A program made the translations under genes and the position numbers. A stretch of 64,000 bases of DNA from Clostridium cibarium (lineage in GTDB: Bacteria; Bacillota; Clostridia; Clostridiales; Clostridiaceae): NCBI RefSeq assembly GCF_014836335.1, contig NZ_JACSRA010000003.1:124354-188353 (forward strand), given 5' to 3'. The first letter of the stretch is position 1; the number at the start of each line of letters is the position of its first letter. Below the pieces are notes generated by a model that saw only the letters and a list, made by a program, of their open reading frames with translations, made no database searches and was not told the origin of the DNA. This document shows, piece by piece, positions 55,087-64,000 of the stretch.

Positions 55087-56103
55087 ATGGCAAATGTTAA
55101 AGTAGCAATTAATGGATTTGGACGTATTGGACGTCTTGCATTCAGACAAATGTTCGGAGCAGAGGGGTATGATGTTGTTGCAATCAACGACTTAACAGAT
55201 CCTAAGATGTTAGCACACTTATTAAAATATGATTCATCTCAAGGTAGATATGAAGGAACAGTAGAAGTTAAAGAATCTTCTATCGTTGTTAATGGAAAAG
55301 AAATTAAGATTTATGCTGAAGCTGATGCTTCTAAACTTCCTTGGGGAGAAATCGGAGTAGACGTTGTACTTGAATGTACTGGATTCTATGTATCTAAAGC
55401 AAAATCTCAAGCACATATCAATGCAGGTGCTAAGAAAGTTGTTATTTCAGCTCCAGCTGGAAACGATCTTCCAACAGTTGTATTCAATGTAAACCATGAT
55501 ATATTAACTGCTGATGATAATATAATTTCAGCTGCATCTTGTACAACTAACTGTTTAGCTCCAATGGCTAAAGCACTTAATGATTTAGCACCAATTCAAA
55601 CTGGTATTATGTCAACAATCCATGCTTACACTGGAGATCAAATGGTATTAGATGGACCACATAGAAAAGGTGACTTCAGAAGAGCTAGAGCAGCAGCTGT
55701 AAACATAGTTCCTAACTCAACAGGAGCTGCAAAAGCTATCGGATTAGTTATTCCAGAATTAAACGGAAAATTAATCGGTTCTGCACAAAGAGTTCCAGTT
55801 CCAACTGGTTCTACAACTATCTTAGTTTCAGTTGTTAAAGGAAAAGACATTACAGTTGAAAGCGTTAATGCTGCTATGAAGGCTGCTTCTAATGATTCTT
55901 TCGGATACACTGAAGAAGAATTAGTATCTTCTGATATCATTGGAATCAAGTATGGTTCATTATTCGATGCAACTCAAACAATGGTTTCTAAAATCGGAGA
56001 AGATTTATACCAAGTTCAAACAGTTGCATGGTATGACAATGAAAATTCATACACTAGCCAAATGGTTAGAACTATAAAGCACTTCGCTAACTTCTTAAAG
56101 TAA
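55087..56103 (+). CDS. gap: Glyceraldehyde-3-phosphate dehydrogenase
   Basis: A 338-residue NAD-dependent enzyme. Rossmann start [19 protein letters not shown], catalytic Cys in [17 protein letters not shown] (~150-166), and phosphate-binding [15 protein letters not shown] and [15 protein letters not shown]-terminal [15 protein letters not shown]. Its codons are richer in TTC, ATC, AAC and CAC than the surrounding genes, as expected for a highly expressed gene. Ribosome site ttaggaggt. Followed by a terminator-like hairpin that may be leaky toward pgk. Confidence 0.97.
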   Translation: MANVKVAINGFGRIGRLAFRQMFGAEGYDVVAINDLTDPKMLAHLLKYDSSQGRYEGTVEVKESSIVVNGKEIKIYAEADASKLPWGEIGVDVVLECTGFYVSKAKSQAHINAGAKKVVISAPAGNDLPTVVFNVNHDILTADDNIISAASCTTNCLAPMAKALNDLAPIQTGIMSTIHAYTGDQMVLDGPHRKGDFRRARAAAVNIVPNSTGAAKAIGLVIPELNGKLIGSAQRVPVPTGSTTILVSVVKGKDITVESVNAAMKAASNDSFGYTEEELVSSDIIGIKYGSLFDATQTMVSKIGEDLYQVQTVAWYDNENSYTSQMVRTIKHFANFLK

Positions 56104-56142
56104 TTTAAGTATTTAGTTACAAGTATTTAAAGATTAAAAATA

Positions 56143-56184
56143 AGTCTGGTTTTGTAGTATAAGGCTATAAAGCCAGACTGTTTT
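56143..56184 (+). terminator. Hairpin between gap and pgk
   Basis: A 15-bp stem (agtctggttttgtag with ctataaagccagact, two G-U), 7-base loop, then gtttt. Probably a partial terminator or a processing/stability element, giving extra gap transcript. Confidence 0.65.
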
Positions 56185-56214
56185 AAAATAAAGAAATATT
56201 ATGAGGTGAAAATA

Positions 56215-57393
56215 ATGAGTTTTAATAAGAAAACTATCGAAGATATCCAAGTTCAAGGTAAAAAAGTATTAGTTAGATGTGATTTTAATGTGCCATTAAA
56301 AGATGGAGTAATAACTGATGAAAATAGATTAAATGGAGCACTTCCAACTATAAAGTATTTAGTAAACAATGGAGCAAAAGTAATTCTTTGTTCACATTTA
56401 GGAAAAGATGCTTCTAAATCTTTAGCACCAGTTGCTACAAGACTTAGTGAAATGTTAGGTAAAGAAGTTGTTTTTGCTAGAGATGAAGAAGTTGTAGGAG
56501 AAAATGCTAAAAAAGCTGTTGCTTCTATGAAGGACGGAGACGTTGTATTATTAGAAAATACAAGATGCAGAAAAGAAGAAACTAAGAATGTTGAAGAATT
56601 CTCTAAAGAATTAGCTTCACTTGCTGATATATTTGTTAACGATGCATTTGGTACAGCTCACAGAGCTCACTGCTCAACTGTTGGTGTAACTAATTACTTA
56701 GATACAGCTGTATGTGGATACTTAATTCAAAAAGAATTAAAGTTCTTAGGAGAAGCTGTAAACTCACCAGTTAGACCTTTCGTTGCTATACTTGGAGGAG
56801 CTAAGGTTTCAGATAAGATTGCTGTTATAAACAACTTATTAGATAAAGTTGATACATTAATCATTGGTGGAGGAATGGCTTACACATTCTTAAAGGCTCA
56901 AGGATATGAAATCGGAACTTCATTAGTTGAAGAAGATAGATTAGACTATGCTAAGGAAATGATTGAAAAGGCTAAAGCTAAGGGAGTTAAGTTCTTATTA
57001 CCAGTAGATCACAGAGTTGCTACTGAATTTAAGGATGTTGAAGCTACAGTTACAGCTGATGAAAATATTCCAGCAGGAAACATGGGACTAGATATCGGAC
57101 CTAAGACTGATGCTCTTTATGCAGATGCTATAAAAGATGCTAAGACAGTTATATGGAATGGACCTATGGGAGTATTTGAATTTGAAAACTACAACAAGGG
57201 AACTATTGCAGTTGCAAAGGCTATGGCTGATGCAGATGCTACAACAGTTATCGGAGGAGGAGACTCTGCTGCTGCTGTAAATATCTTAGGATTTGGAGAT
57301 AAGATGACTCACATATCAACTGGTGGTGGAGCTTCTCTTGAATTCTTAGAAGGTAAAGTTTTACCAGGAATCGATGCATTAAACGATAAATAA
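56215..57393 (+). CDS. pgk: Phosphoglycerate kinase
   Basis: A 392-residue two-domain glycolytic kinase. Substrate-binding [15 protein letters not shown] (~15-29) and [14 protein letters not shown] (~150-163); nucleotide-binding [11 protein letters not shown] and the C-terminal [23 protein letters not shown]. Normal length. ATG 56215 fits gaggtg (56203-56208); the in-frame GTG 56206 overlaps it. 37 bases separate it from tpiA. Confidence 0.97.
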   Translation: MSFNKKTIEDIQVQGKKVLVRCDFNVPLKDGVITDENRLNGALPTIKYLVNNGAKVILCSHLGKDASKSLAPVATRLSEMLGKEVVFARDEEVVGENAKKAVASMKDGDVVLLENTRCRKEETKNVEEFSKELASLADIFVNDAFGTAHRAHCSTVGVTNYLDTAVCGYLIQKELKFLGEAVNSPVRPFVAILGGAKVSDKIAVINNLLDKVDTLIIGGGMAYTFLKAQGYEIGTSLVEEDRLDYAKEMIEKAKAKGVKFLLPVDHRVATEFKDVEATVTADENIPAGNMGLDIGPKTDALYADAIKDAKTVIWNGPMGVFEFENYNKGTIAVAKAMADADATTVIGGGDSAAAVNILGFGDKMTHISTGGGASLEFLEGKVLPGIDALNDK

Positions 57394-57430
57394 TAAGACA
57401 GATATAAAATTAAATTTTGAGGTGATTTGA

Positions 57431-58177
57431 ATGAGAAAACCTGTTATAGCTGGAAACTGGAAAATGCATTATACTCCAGAAGAAGCTGTTAAAGTTATAA
57501 ATGAATTAAAACCATTAGTTAAAGATGCTACTTGTGAAGTAGTAATATGTCCAACTTTTGTTTGTTTAGATGCTGCTATAAAGGCTGCTAAAGGATCAAA
57601 TATAAAGATTGGTGCTCAAAACATGCACTTTGAAGAAAAAGGAGCTTTCACAGGAGAAGTTGCTCCAGGAATGCTTGAAGCTATGGGAGTAGACTATGTT
57701 GTTTTAGGACATAGTGAAAGAAGAGAATACTTCAATGAAACTGACGAAGCTTTAAACAAGAAGGTTAAGGTTGCATTTGCACATAACTTAATTCCAATGC
57801 TTTGTTGCGGAGAAACTTTAGAACAAAGAGAAAATGGAACAACTAATCAAGTTATTTCTGCTCAAATTAAAGCTGATTTAGATGGATTAGACAAAAATTT
57901 AGCTGAGAAAGTAGTTATAGCTTACGAACCAATCTGGGCTATAGGAACTGGAAAAACTGCTACTAAGGAACAAGCAAATGAAACAATAGCTGCTATTAGA
58001 GGAGTTGTTGCTGAAATGTTCGGTGCTGAAGTTGCTGATAAGGTTAGAATCCAATACGGTGGATCAGTTAAGCCAAACACAATAAAAGATCAAATGGCTA
58101 TGTCTGATATAGATGGAGCTTTAGTTGGTGGAGCAAGCTTAGTTGCTACTGATTTTGCTCAAATCGTAAATTTCTAG
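57431..58177 (+). CDS. tpiA: Triose-phosphate isomerase
   Basis: A 248-residue TIM-barrel enzyme. N-terminal [18 protein letters not shown] with catalytic Lys, electrophile His in [16 protein letters not shown] (~91-106), catalytic Glu in [17 protein letters not shown] (~161-177) and phosphate gripper [12 protein letters not shown]. Ribosome site gaggtga. A strong terminator follows, so gpmI needs its own promoter. Confidence 0.97.
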   Translation: MRKPVIAGNWKMHYTPEEAVKVINELKPLVKDATCEVVICPTFVCLDAAIKAAKGSNIKIGAQNMHFEEKGAFTGEVAPGMLEAMGVDYVVLGHSERREYFNETDEALNKKVKVAFAHNLIPMLCCGETLEQRENGTTNQVISAQIKADLDGLDKNLAEKVVIAYEPIWAIGTGKTATKEQANETIAAIRGVVAEMFGAEVADKVRIQYGGSVKPNTIKDQMAMSDIDGALVGGASLVATDFAQIVNF

Positions 58178-58200
58178 AATTTTAGATATTAGTAATAAAG

Positions 58201-58250
58201 AACCATGCAAATTGTTAAGCTGTTAAAGGTGATTTGCATGGTTTTTATTA
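58201..58250 (+). terminator. Terminator of the gap-pgk-tpi unit
   Basis: Perfect 12-bp stem aaccatgcaaat (58201-58212) with atttgcatggtt (58232-58243), followed by T-rich sequence. Confidence 0.85.
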
Positions 58251-58296
58251 TTTTGCCATTAACTAAAGTATTCTGATAAGAAAGATAGACTTTGTA

Positions 58297-58326
58297 TTGA
58301 GGAAATAAGTGAGTTTATGGTATACT
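58297..58326 (+). promoter_or_regulatory. Promoter of the Rrf2 gene
   Basis: TTGAGG (58297-58302), 18-base spacer, TATACT (58321-58326). A small hairpin aaaggg/cccttt (58339-58356) lies before the ribosome site and could be an operator or leader element. Confidence 0.5.
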
Positions 58327-58378
58327 TGAATAAAAATCAAAGGGAAAGAACCCTTTTAGATATGTGGAGGATTTATAT

Positions 58379-58822
58379 ATGAAGATATCTACAAAGGTTG
58401 AATACGGTCTTGTAGCTTTAATAGACATAGCAACAAATTCTAGTAGTGGTGAAGTTGTTACTGTAATTAGTATTTCTGAAAGACAAGGAATTTCAAAAAA
58501 TTACCTAGAACAAATTTTAACGCCTCTTCGCCAAGCTGGGATAATAAATGGAACAAAAGGAGCTCAAGGGGGATATAGCTTAACTACAAAGCCTGAATAT
58601 TTAAAAATTTCAACAATATTAAATGCGTTAGATAGTAATTTGATTAATGTAGTTTTTGACAACAGCATGAAGTGTGATCAAAATGCAATTAACGTAATAA
58701 AAAATAACTTGTGGGATAAATTGGATGAAAGTTTTAATAAACTTACAGATAATATTACACTTGCAGATCTTGTTGAGGAATATAAAAATGGGACTTTAGA
58801 TTCGGCTATGTTTTATATTTAG
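58379..58822 (+). CDS. Rrf2 family transcriptional regulator
   Basis: A 147-residue winged-helix regulator: STKVEYGLVALIDIATNSSS, then VISISERQGISKNYLEQILT (~28-47; recognition helix) and GAQGGYSL. Only one cysteine (~98, KCDQN) is present, so the three-Cys cluster of IscR/NsrR types is missing; CymR, which also lacks a cluster, is a closer model. Target genes are unknown. ATG 58379 fits ggagg at 58366-58370. It sits between tpiA and gpmI with its own promoter and a small 3' hairpin. Confidence 0.85.
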   Translation: MKISTKVEYGLVALIDIATNSSSGEVVTVISISERQGISKNYLEQILTPLRQAGIINGTKGAQGGYSLTTKPEYLKISTILNALDSNLINVVFDNSMKCDQNAINVIKNNLWDKLDESFNKLTDNITLADLVEEYKNGTLDSAMFYI

Positions 58823-58824
58823 GT

Positions 58825-58855
58825 ATACCTTTACAAAGTTGCAAAGGTATTTAAA
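58825..58855 (+). terminator. Weak hairpin behind the Rrf2 gene
   Basis: Stem ataccttt (58825-58832) with aaaggtat (58843-58850), 10-base loop, poor T-run. Confidence 0.4.
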
Positions 58856-58927
58856 AAATAATATAATAAAATTGTGTTAAAGAATAAACAATAACAGTAT
58901 AGAGATAAATATAATGGAGGTATAGGC

Positions 58928-60463
58928 ATGGCAAAGAAACCAGTTATGTTAATGATAATGGACGGTTTTGGAATAGCACCAAAATCAGAAGGAAATGCAG
59001 TAGCATTAGCAAAGAAACCTAATTTCGATAGATTAATGAAAGAATATCCAAATTCTGAACTTCAAGCGAGTGGAATGGCAGTTGGTCTTCCAGAAGGACA
59101 AATGGGAAATTCAGAAGTAGGACATTTAAATATAGGAGCAGGAAGAATAGTATATCAAGAACTTACTAGAATTACTAAATCAATTGCAGATGGAGATTTC
59201 TTTAGTAACGAAGCTTTACTAAAAGCAATGAAAAATGCAAAAGAAAATAACACTTCATTGCACTTGATGGGATTGTTATCAGACGGTGGGGTACACTCAC
59301 ATGTTGATCATTTAAGAGGTCTTTTAGAGTTTGCTAAAAAAGAAGGACTTCAAAAGGTTTATGTTCATGCATTTATGGATGGTAGAGACGTACCTCCATC
59401 ATCAGGAAAAGATTTTGTTGAAAAGACAGAAGCTATGATGAAGGAAGTTGGTGTAGGAGAAATAGCTACAATAAGTGGTAGATACTATGCTATGGATAGA
59501 GATAACAGATGGGAAAGAGTTGAACTTGCTTATAATGCATTAGTATTAGGTAAAGGTGAAACTGCTTCTTCAGCTGTTGAAGCTATGGATAAGTCATACC
59601 ATGACAATAAAACAGATGAATTTGTATTACCATGTGTAGTTACAAAGGACGGAAATGCAACAGCAACTATAAAAAATGGAGATTCAGTTATATTCTTTAA
59701 CTTTAGACCAGATAGAGCTAGAGAGTTAACTAGAGCTATAAACGATAAGGTTTTTGAAGGATTTAAGAGAGAAACTTTAAATCTTACATTTGTAACTATG
59801 ACTCAATATGATAAGACTTTAGAGGGAGTTAATGTAGCATTTAAGCCACAAACTCTTGCTAATACTTTAGGAGAATATATTTCTTCAAAAGGATTGAAGC
59901 AACTTAGAATAGCAGAAACTGAAAAGTATGCTCACGTTACTTTCTTCTTTAACGGTGGAGTTGAAAAAGAAAATGAAGGTGAAGATAGAAAAGTTATTCC
60001 ATCACCTAAGGTTGCAACATACGATCTTAAACCAGAAATGTCAGCATATGAAGTTACAGATGAACTATTAAATAGAATAGATGAAGATAAGTATGATATG
60101 ATTATACTTAACTATGCTAACCCAGATATGGTTGGTCATACAGGAATTGTTGATGCTGCAGTTAAAGCAGTAGAAACTGTAGATGAATGTTTAGGAAAGG
60201 TAGTAGATAAGATACTTGAAAAGGATGGTACATTATTTATTACAGCTGACCATGGAAATGCTGAAACTATGATAGATTTCTCAACAGGAAATCCATTTAC
60301 TGCACACACTACAGATCCAGTTCCATTTATTTGGGTAACAAACAATGTTAATGGAAGAAATCTTAAAGCTGGAAAGCTTGCAGATATTGCTCCAACAATG
60401 TTAAATGTTATGGGAGTTGAAGTGCCAGCAGAAATGACTGGAGAATGTTTAATTTCTGAATAA
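58928..60463 (+). CDS. gpmI: 2,3-bisphosphoglycerate-independent phosphoglycerate mutase
   Basis: A 511-residue Mn-dependent mutase interconverting 3- and 2-phosphoglycerate. Alkaline-phosphatase-like core; the catalytic Ser is in [19 protein letters not shown] (~57-75). [18 protein letters not shown] type start ([11 protein letters not shown]), [14 protein letters not shown] and [21 protein letters not shown] near the C-terminus bear metal ligands. Ribosome site ggaggt. Separate transcription unit from gap-pgk-tpi, ended by a terminator at 60483. No eno gene follows within the window. Confidence 0.96.
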   Translation: MAKKPVMLMIMDGFGIAPKSEGNAVALAKKPNFDRLMKEYPNSELQASGMAVGLPEGQMGNSEVGHLNIGAGRIVYQELTRITKSIADGDFFSNEALLKAMKNAKENNTSLHLMGLLSDGGVHSHVDHLRGLLEFAKKEGLQKVYVHAFMDGRDVPPSSGKDFVEKTEAMMKEVGVGEIATISGRYYAMDRDNRWERVELAYNALVLGKGETASSAVEAMDKSYHDNKTDEFVLPCVVTKDGNATATIKNGDSVIFFNFRPDRARELTRAINDKVFEGFKRETLNLTFVTMTQYDKTLEGVNVAFKPQTLANTLGEYISSKGLKQLRIAETEKYAHVTFFFNGGVEKENEGEDRKVIPSPKVATYDLKPEMSAYEVTDELLNRIDEDKYDMIILNYANPDMVGHTGIVDAAVKAVETVDECLGKVVDKILEKDGTLFITADHGNAETMIDFSTGNPFTAHTTDPVPFIWVTNNVNGRNLKAGKLADIAPTMLNVMGVEVPAEMTGECLISE

Positions 60464-60482
60464 GATAAAGCATGTAAATTAG

Positions 60483-60516
60483 AAAGCTATCTCTGAAAAT
60501 GAGATGGCTTTTTTAT
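60483..60516 (+). terminator. Terminator of gpmI
   Basis: An 11-bp stem aaagctatctc with gagatggcttt (one G-U), 7-base loop, and T-run. Confidence 0.85.
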
Positions 60517-60638
60517 TTTGCTATAAAAAGAGCAGAGAAATATATACCATAATCAAATTATTGGGAATCTGTATTAAAAAAGTGTTGGTAATGTTTAGAA
60601 GTGATCAATATGGATAGTATTAAAATGAGGTGATTGTT

Positions 60639-61523
60639 TTGATACAGTTTGATCCAAACTTGATAAAATTAGAATATAAGATAGATTTGATAATAAAAAA
60701 GGATTTATTTAATAAGAAACAGATAAAGTGTTGTCCAATTTGTGGATCTACAAATTATATAAAGTATGGAAGTTATAAAGAAATTCAAAGATTTAAGTGT
60801 AAATCAAAAAGTTGCGGTAAAACTTTTTCATTAACAACTAATTCAATATGGAGTTATTCGAAGAAGAGCTCTAAAAAGTGGATTGAATTTATGGAGCTGA
60901 TGATGGAAAAAAGATCATTAAGATATTGTGCAGAAAAATTGAAAATTAGTTTAGGAACTGCATTTTACTGGAGGCATAAGATACTAAATGGATTTATGAA
61001 AGAAGTAAATCCAAGTGAGCTTTGCGATAATGTTCATATTGGAAAAGGTGCAGTAAAAGAAAATTTCAAGGGAAAACGAAATATAACGACTTCAAAAAGA
61101 GAAGATATTTGGATAATAGCAGCTAGAGGCAACAAGGATTCAATATTAGTAACTCCTATATGCAAAAAAGTTTGGAATTTCCGAAGTTTTCAGGAAAAGA
61201 TATATTCAAAAATATATAAGAATTCATACATTACTGCATATGGAGATAGATATTTACAAGCAATAGCTAAAAAACATAACAATGGAATGAAAAAGAAAAA
61301 GGGTAAAGTTGATAATTGCATTAAATATTTCAGAAGTAACTTAAATATATGGATGAGTTGTTTTCATGGAATAGGAACAAAATATTTAAAGAAATATTTA
61401 AGTTGGTTTATACTATTTTATTTAGAAAAAAAGATTGATTATATGGATATAACATATGAGTTATTAAAAGAAAATAATTTCCTTACAACCAAAAAAATCA
61501 GAGATATAAAAGAAAATATGTAA
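60639..61523 (+). CDS. Degenerate IS1595/ISXO2-like transposase-derived protein
   Basis: A 294-residue protein. A zinc ribbon (CCPICGSTNYIKYG and FKCKSKSCGKTFSLTTNS, ~30-65) is followed by a helix-turn-helix (RSLRYCAEKLKISLGTAFYW) and an ISXO2-like DDE region. The acidic positions look altered: DNVHIGK where active members have DETYIGG, and VDNCIKYF where they have N-x-I-E-x-F; only the middle Asp (AYGDRYL) is clearly kept. No inverted repeats were found at its ends. I take TTG 60639 (gaggtg 60627-60632). A relic or a domesticated DNA-binding protein. Confidence 0.65.
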   Translation: MIQFDPNLIKLEYKIDLIIKKDLFNKKQIKCCPICGSTNYIKYGSYKEIQRFKCKSKSCGKTFSLTTNSIWSYSKKSSKKWIEFMELMMEKRSLRYCAEKLKISLGTAFYWRHKILNGFMKEVNPSELCDNVHIGKGAVKENFKGKRNITTSKREDIWIIAARGNKDSILVTPICKKVWNFRSFQEKIYSKIYKNSYITAYGDRYLQAIAKKHNNGMKKKKGKVDNCIKYFRSNLNIWMSCFHGIGTKYLKKYLSWFILFYLEKKIDYMDITYELLKENNFLTTKKIRDIKENM

Positions 61524-61689
61524 ATGCTAAAGAAACAACATTTTCTTCATACAGAGCTTTAGTAATATTAGTAAGGTATCACTTCTTCAGGGCTTTATTA
61601 CAGAATTGTAATAATTTATTATACCTTTTTGTAATATTGAAATATTATTATCTATGTATAGTAAGTAATATTTGAGAGGGGAAATAGTA

Positions 61690-62355
61690 ATGATAGTAAT
61701 AAAAACAGAAAATTTAAGTAAAGTCTATGGAAAAAAAGACAATAAGGTTGTTGCATTAGATAATGTAAATATAGAGATTGAAAAAGGAGAGTTTGTGGCC
61801 ATAATTGGAGCAAGTGGATCAGGGAAAAGTACACTTCTTCACCAAATCGGAGGGGTAGATGGGCCAACTGGCGGAAAAGTAATTATAGATGGTAAAGATA
61901 TTTATAGTTTAAATGAAGGAAACTTAGCAGTTTTTAGAAGAAGAAAAATTGGTTTTGTATTTCAATCATTTAATTTAATTCCAGTGTTATCAGTAGAGGA
62001 AAATATTAAGATGCCAGCACTTTTAGATCATCAAAAAGTCGATGAAGAATATTATAAAGATTTAATTAAAACACTTGGACTTGAAGATAGATTAAATCAT
62101 TTACCATCAGAACTTTCAGGTGGACAGCAACAAAGAGTAGCAATAGCTAGAGCATTAATTAATAAGCCAGCAATAATATTAGCTGATGAACCTACAGGAA
62201 ACTTAGATAGTGAAAATTCAAAAGAAATTATGGAGATGTTAAAAGTATCTATTAGAAAATATAATCAAACAGCAATAGTTATAACACATGATTTGAGTGT
62301 TGCTGAAAATACAGATAGGATTATCAAAATAAAAGATGGAAAAGTAGTTAAATAG
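61690..62355 (+). CDS. ABC transporter ATPase (LolD/BceA type)
   Basis: A 221-residue ATPase of the MacB/BceA group. Walker A GASGSGKSTLLHQIGG (~38-53), Q-loop FVFQSFNLIPVLSV, signature LSGGQQQRVAIARALI (~141-156), Walker B ILADEPTGNLDSENSKEI. ATG 61690 follows gagagggga. It precedes an FtsX-type permease by 12 bases. BceAB-type pumps remove antimicrobial peptides and others move lipoproteins; no two-component system is adjacent here, so the substrate is open. Confidence 0.92.
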   Translation: MIVIKTENLSKVYGKKDNKVVALDNVNIEIEKGEFVAIIGASGSGKSTLLHQIGGVDGPTGGKVIIDGKDIYSLNEGNLAVFRRRKIGFVFQSFNLIPVLSVEENIKMPALLDHQKVDEEYYKDLIKTLGLEDRLNHLPSELSGGQQQRVAIARALINKPAIILADEPTGNLDSENSKEIMEMLKVSIRKYNQTAIVITHDLSVAENTDRIIKIKDGKVVK

Positions 62356-62367
62356 GAGGAGAATGCT

Positions 62368-64000
62368 ATGAAGAACTATAGTGAAATATCTAATAGATAT
62401 ATGCAAGAAAATAAAAAAAGATCAGCATTAACTATCCTAGGTATAATTTTAGCAACTGTATTAATATTTGCAGTTGGAACCTTTTTACTAAGTTTTAGAG
62501 ATTCAATGATTGCAAGTGAAAGAGCTCAAGCTGATTATGAATTTAAAATTAAAAATATAAATTCAGAACAAATGGATAAGATTATCAATAATGCAGAAAT
62601 TAAGGATAGTTCCATATATGAATCTGGAGATCAATATTCTATTTCAGGTAGTGATAAAATAGTTTCGTTAGAAAAAGGAAATAAAGATTATTTTGATAAG
62701 ATATATACAAATAAAATTTTGGATGGAAGAGAACCAGAGAAACAAGGAGAAGTAATAGTTGATGTTAATGTGAAAAACATTTTAAAGGTTAAAGTTGGGG
62801 ATAAGATCACATTAGCAAATAAAGATGGTAGGACTACAAATATTAATATAGTAGGTGTATCAGAGCAAAAACTTTATATTTCAGATGGACCATTAGTTTT
62901 CACTGGATATACAGATAGTTTCGATAGTAGTAAGAATTATAATGTTTATGTAAATTTAAAATCATCTAAAAATAAACAGGATATAATAAATAAAGTTATA
63001 AAAGACGCAAGTATAGAGTTGAAAGACGGAACTTTAGCAAATAATAATGAGTTGCTTTATCTAACAGGAAATGGAGCTTCAGAAGGCATTACTTCATCTT
63101 TATATAAGATGGCTGCATTTGTAATAGTTGTAATAATGATATGTACAATTACAGTTATATATAACTCATTTAATATATCAGTTATAGAGAGAATAAAATA
63201 TTTTGGAGTGCTTAAGGCTATCGGTGCAACACCTAAACAAATAAAGAGGATTATACTAAAAGAAGGAGCCATAATGGGAGTAATTGCACTGCCTTTAGGC
63301 TGCTTAATAGGATATTTTTCTCTTGTAATAGGAGTTAAGTTATTTATCGGTGATAGTTTAATGTTTATGGATAACTTTAAAGTGCAATTTTATCCAAGCA
63401 TTATAGCTGTGACAGTAGCTTTAGTATCATTAACAATATGGATTTCTATATTGGGACCAGCTAGAAAAGCGAGAAAAGTTTCAGCAGTTGAAGCTATGAG
63501 GAATAAAAATGAAATAAAGCTTGGTAAATTAAAGAGACGAAGAGGAAGACTTATAGAAAAAATATTTGGTATTGAAGGAAGTCTAGCATATAAGAATATT
63601 AGAAGAACGCCAGTAAGATTTATAATAACAGTTATAGCTTTAACTATATCAATTATAATGTTTAATGTATTTTATGGATTTTTGGATTATGCGAAACAAT
63701 CTGTAAATCAAATGTATGGAGATATATTTTTTGATTCTCAATTAGGGAAAGTAAATCAAGAAGGATTTACCCAAAATGAAGTAAATGAGATTAAAGAAAA
63801 AGAATTTATTAAAGATACCTATGAATTCAATATGCAAGATACTAGAATGCCTATTTCAAAGGATTCATTAAATAAGGATTTTGAAGAGAAAACAGAATTT
63901 AAGTCTATGAATAAGGAAATAGATAATTTCAGTATACTAAATAATACTAGCACATATATATGTGGAGACAAGGAGATTAAACTAGCAGAAAAATATATAT
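62368..64000 (+). CDS. FtsX-family ABC permease, 3' end outside window
   Basis: Starts MKNYSEISNRYMQENKKRSA (ribosome site aggaggaga) and runs open to the window end, 544 codons so far. TM1 ~20-42, an extracytoplasmic region ~45-245, then three segments with the FtsX signature NSFNISVIERIKYFGVLKAI (~270-289) and WISILGPARKARKVSAVEAM (~361-380). A second half-module begins around residue 400 (GSLAYKNIRRTPVRFIITVI). The two-module layout is like BceB/YknZ-large types. Functions with the ATPase just upstream. Confidence 0.88.
   Translation, partial: MKNYSEISNRYMQENKKRSALTILGIILATVLIFAVGTFLLSFRDSMIASERAQADYEFKIKNINSEQMDKIINNAEIKDSSIYESGDQYSISGSDKIVSLEKGNKDYFDKIYTNKILDGREPEKQGEVIVDVNVKNILKVKVGDKITLANKDGRTTNINIVGVSEQKLYISDGPLVFTGYTDSFDSSKNYNVYVNLKSSKNKQDIINKVIKDASIELKDGTLANNNELLYLTGNGASEGITSSLYKMAAFVIVVIMICTITVIYNSFNISVIERIKYFGVLKAIGATPKQIKRIILKEGAIMGVIALPLGCLIGYFSLVIGVKLFIGDSLMFMDNFKVQFYPSIIAVTVALVSLTIWISILGPARKARKVSAVEAMRNKNEIKLGKLKRRRGRLIEKIFGIEGSLAYKNIRRTPVRFIITVIALTISIIMFNVFYGFLDYAKQSVNQMYGDIFFDSQLGKVNQEGFTQNEVNEIKEKEFIKDTYEFNMQDTRMPISKDSLNKDFEEKTEFKSMNKEIDNFSILNNTSTYICGDKEIKLAEKYI

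Noticed and set aside
60464..61680. Complete insertion sequence around the transposase-like gene
   Set aside because: No terminal inverted repeats or target duplication could be found in the flanks by eye.

Overview
The window is AT-rich, densely coding DNA from an anaerobic, spore-forming, nitrogen-fixing Clostridium (cluster I, sensu stricto). The main evidence is the clostridial nif layout (nifH-nifI1-nifI2-nifD-nifK-nifE-nifN-B fusion-split nifV), the long NifD and short NifK typical of clostridial MoFe protein, the sporulation-associated trio prkA-yhbH-spoVR, an iron-sulfur L-serine dehydratase, rubrerythrin, and the cggR-gap-pgk-tpi-gpmI glycolytic run. I cannot fix the species from sequence alone. 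No tRNA, rRNA or CRISPR array was seen.

Layout. Positions 1-5.9 kb hold the end of an FtsX-type ABC permease, a DUF1540 cysteine-rich protein, a DUF421/DUF4363 membrane pair, a TGS/uridine-kinase-like protein and sdaAB-sdaAA. Positions 5.9-7.4 kb are a TPP riboswitch with a terminator platform driving thiW-thiD. Positions 7.4-10.6 kb (minus strand) are an anfO-like gene plus modA-modB-modC for molybdate uptake. Positions 10.8-22.45 kb hold a MORN-like repeat protein and then the nif operon, which is preceded by two tandem 13-bp hairpins. Positions 22.5-31.7 kb hold recQ, a DUF6056 membrane protein, prkA-yhbH-spoVR, rubrerythrin and a 55-residue acidic protein. Positions 31.7-38.6 kb hold glf and a glycosyltransferase-like gene, pssA, a lipid kinase, a membrane protein and a YgiQ-type radical SAM protein. 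Positions 38.7-42.1 kb hold a structured leader with a 26-codon ORF before a soluble MgtE-N/CBS protein, and then a Cys-specific T-box before cysK-cysE. Positions 42.1-53.8 kb hold plsC, nth, ddl, a VanRS-like two-component pair, a GH25 lysozyme, a VanW protein, a HAD phosphatase, trmL, degV and rpoN. Positions 53.9-60.5 kb are the glycolytic cluster, with an Rrf2-type regulator between tpiA and gpmI. Positions 60.6-64 kb hold a degenerate zinc-ribbon transposase-like protein and a BceAB/LolD-type ABC transporter cut by the window end.

How the parts fit. Molybdate uptake (modABC), homocitrate supply (nifV omega/alpha), cofactor assembly (nifE, nifN-B), structural proteins (nifHDK) and PII-type post-translational control (nifI1/I2) lie within about 15 kb, so Mo acquisition and Mo-nitrogenase production form one locus. 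RNA-level control is frequent: TPP riboswitch, T-box, a terminator-like hairpin in the anfO-mod leader, tandem hairpins before nifH, and an unassigned structured leader before the MgtE-N/CBS gene. The glycolytic cluster carries a 20-bp-period direct repeat that fits a CggR operator.

Best candidates for something undescribed: the structured leader plus mini-ORF at 38.72-38.92 kb, the paired hairpins before nifH, the short terminator-bearing leader of anfO-modABC, and the MORN-like protein wedged between mod and nif.
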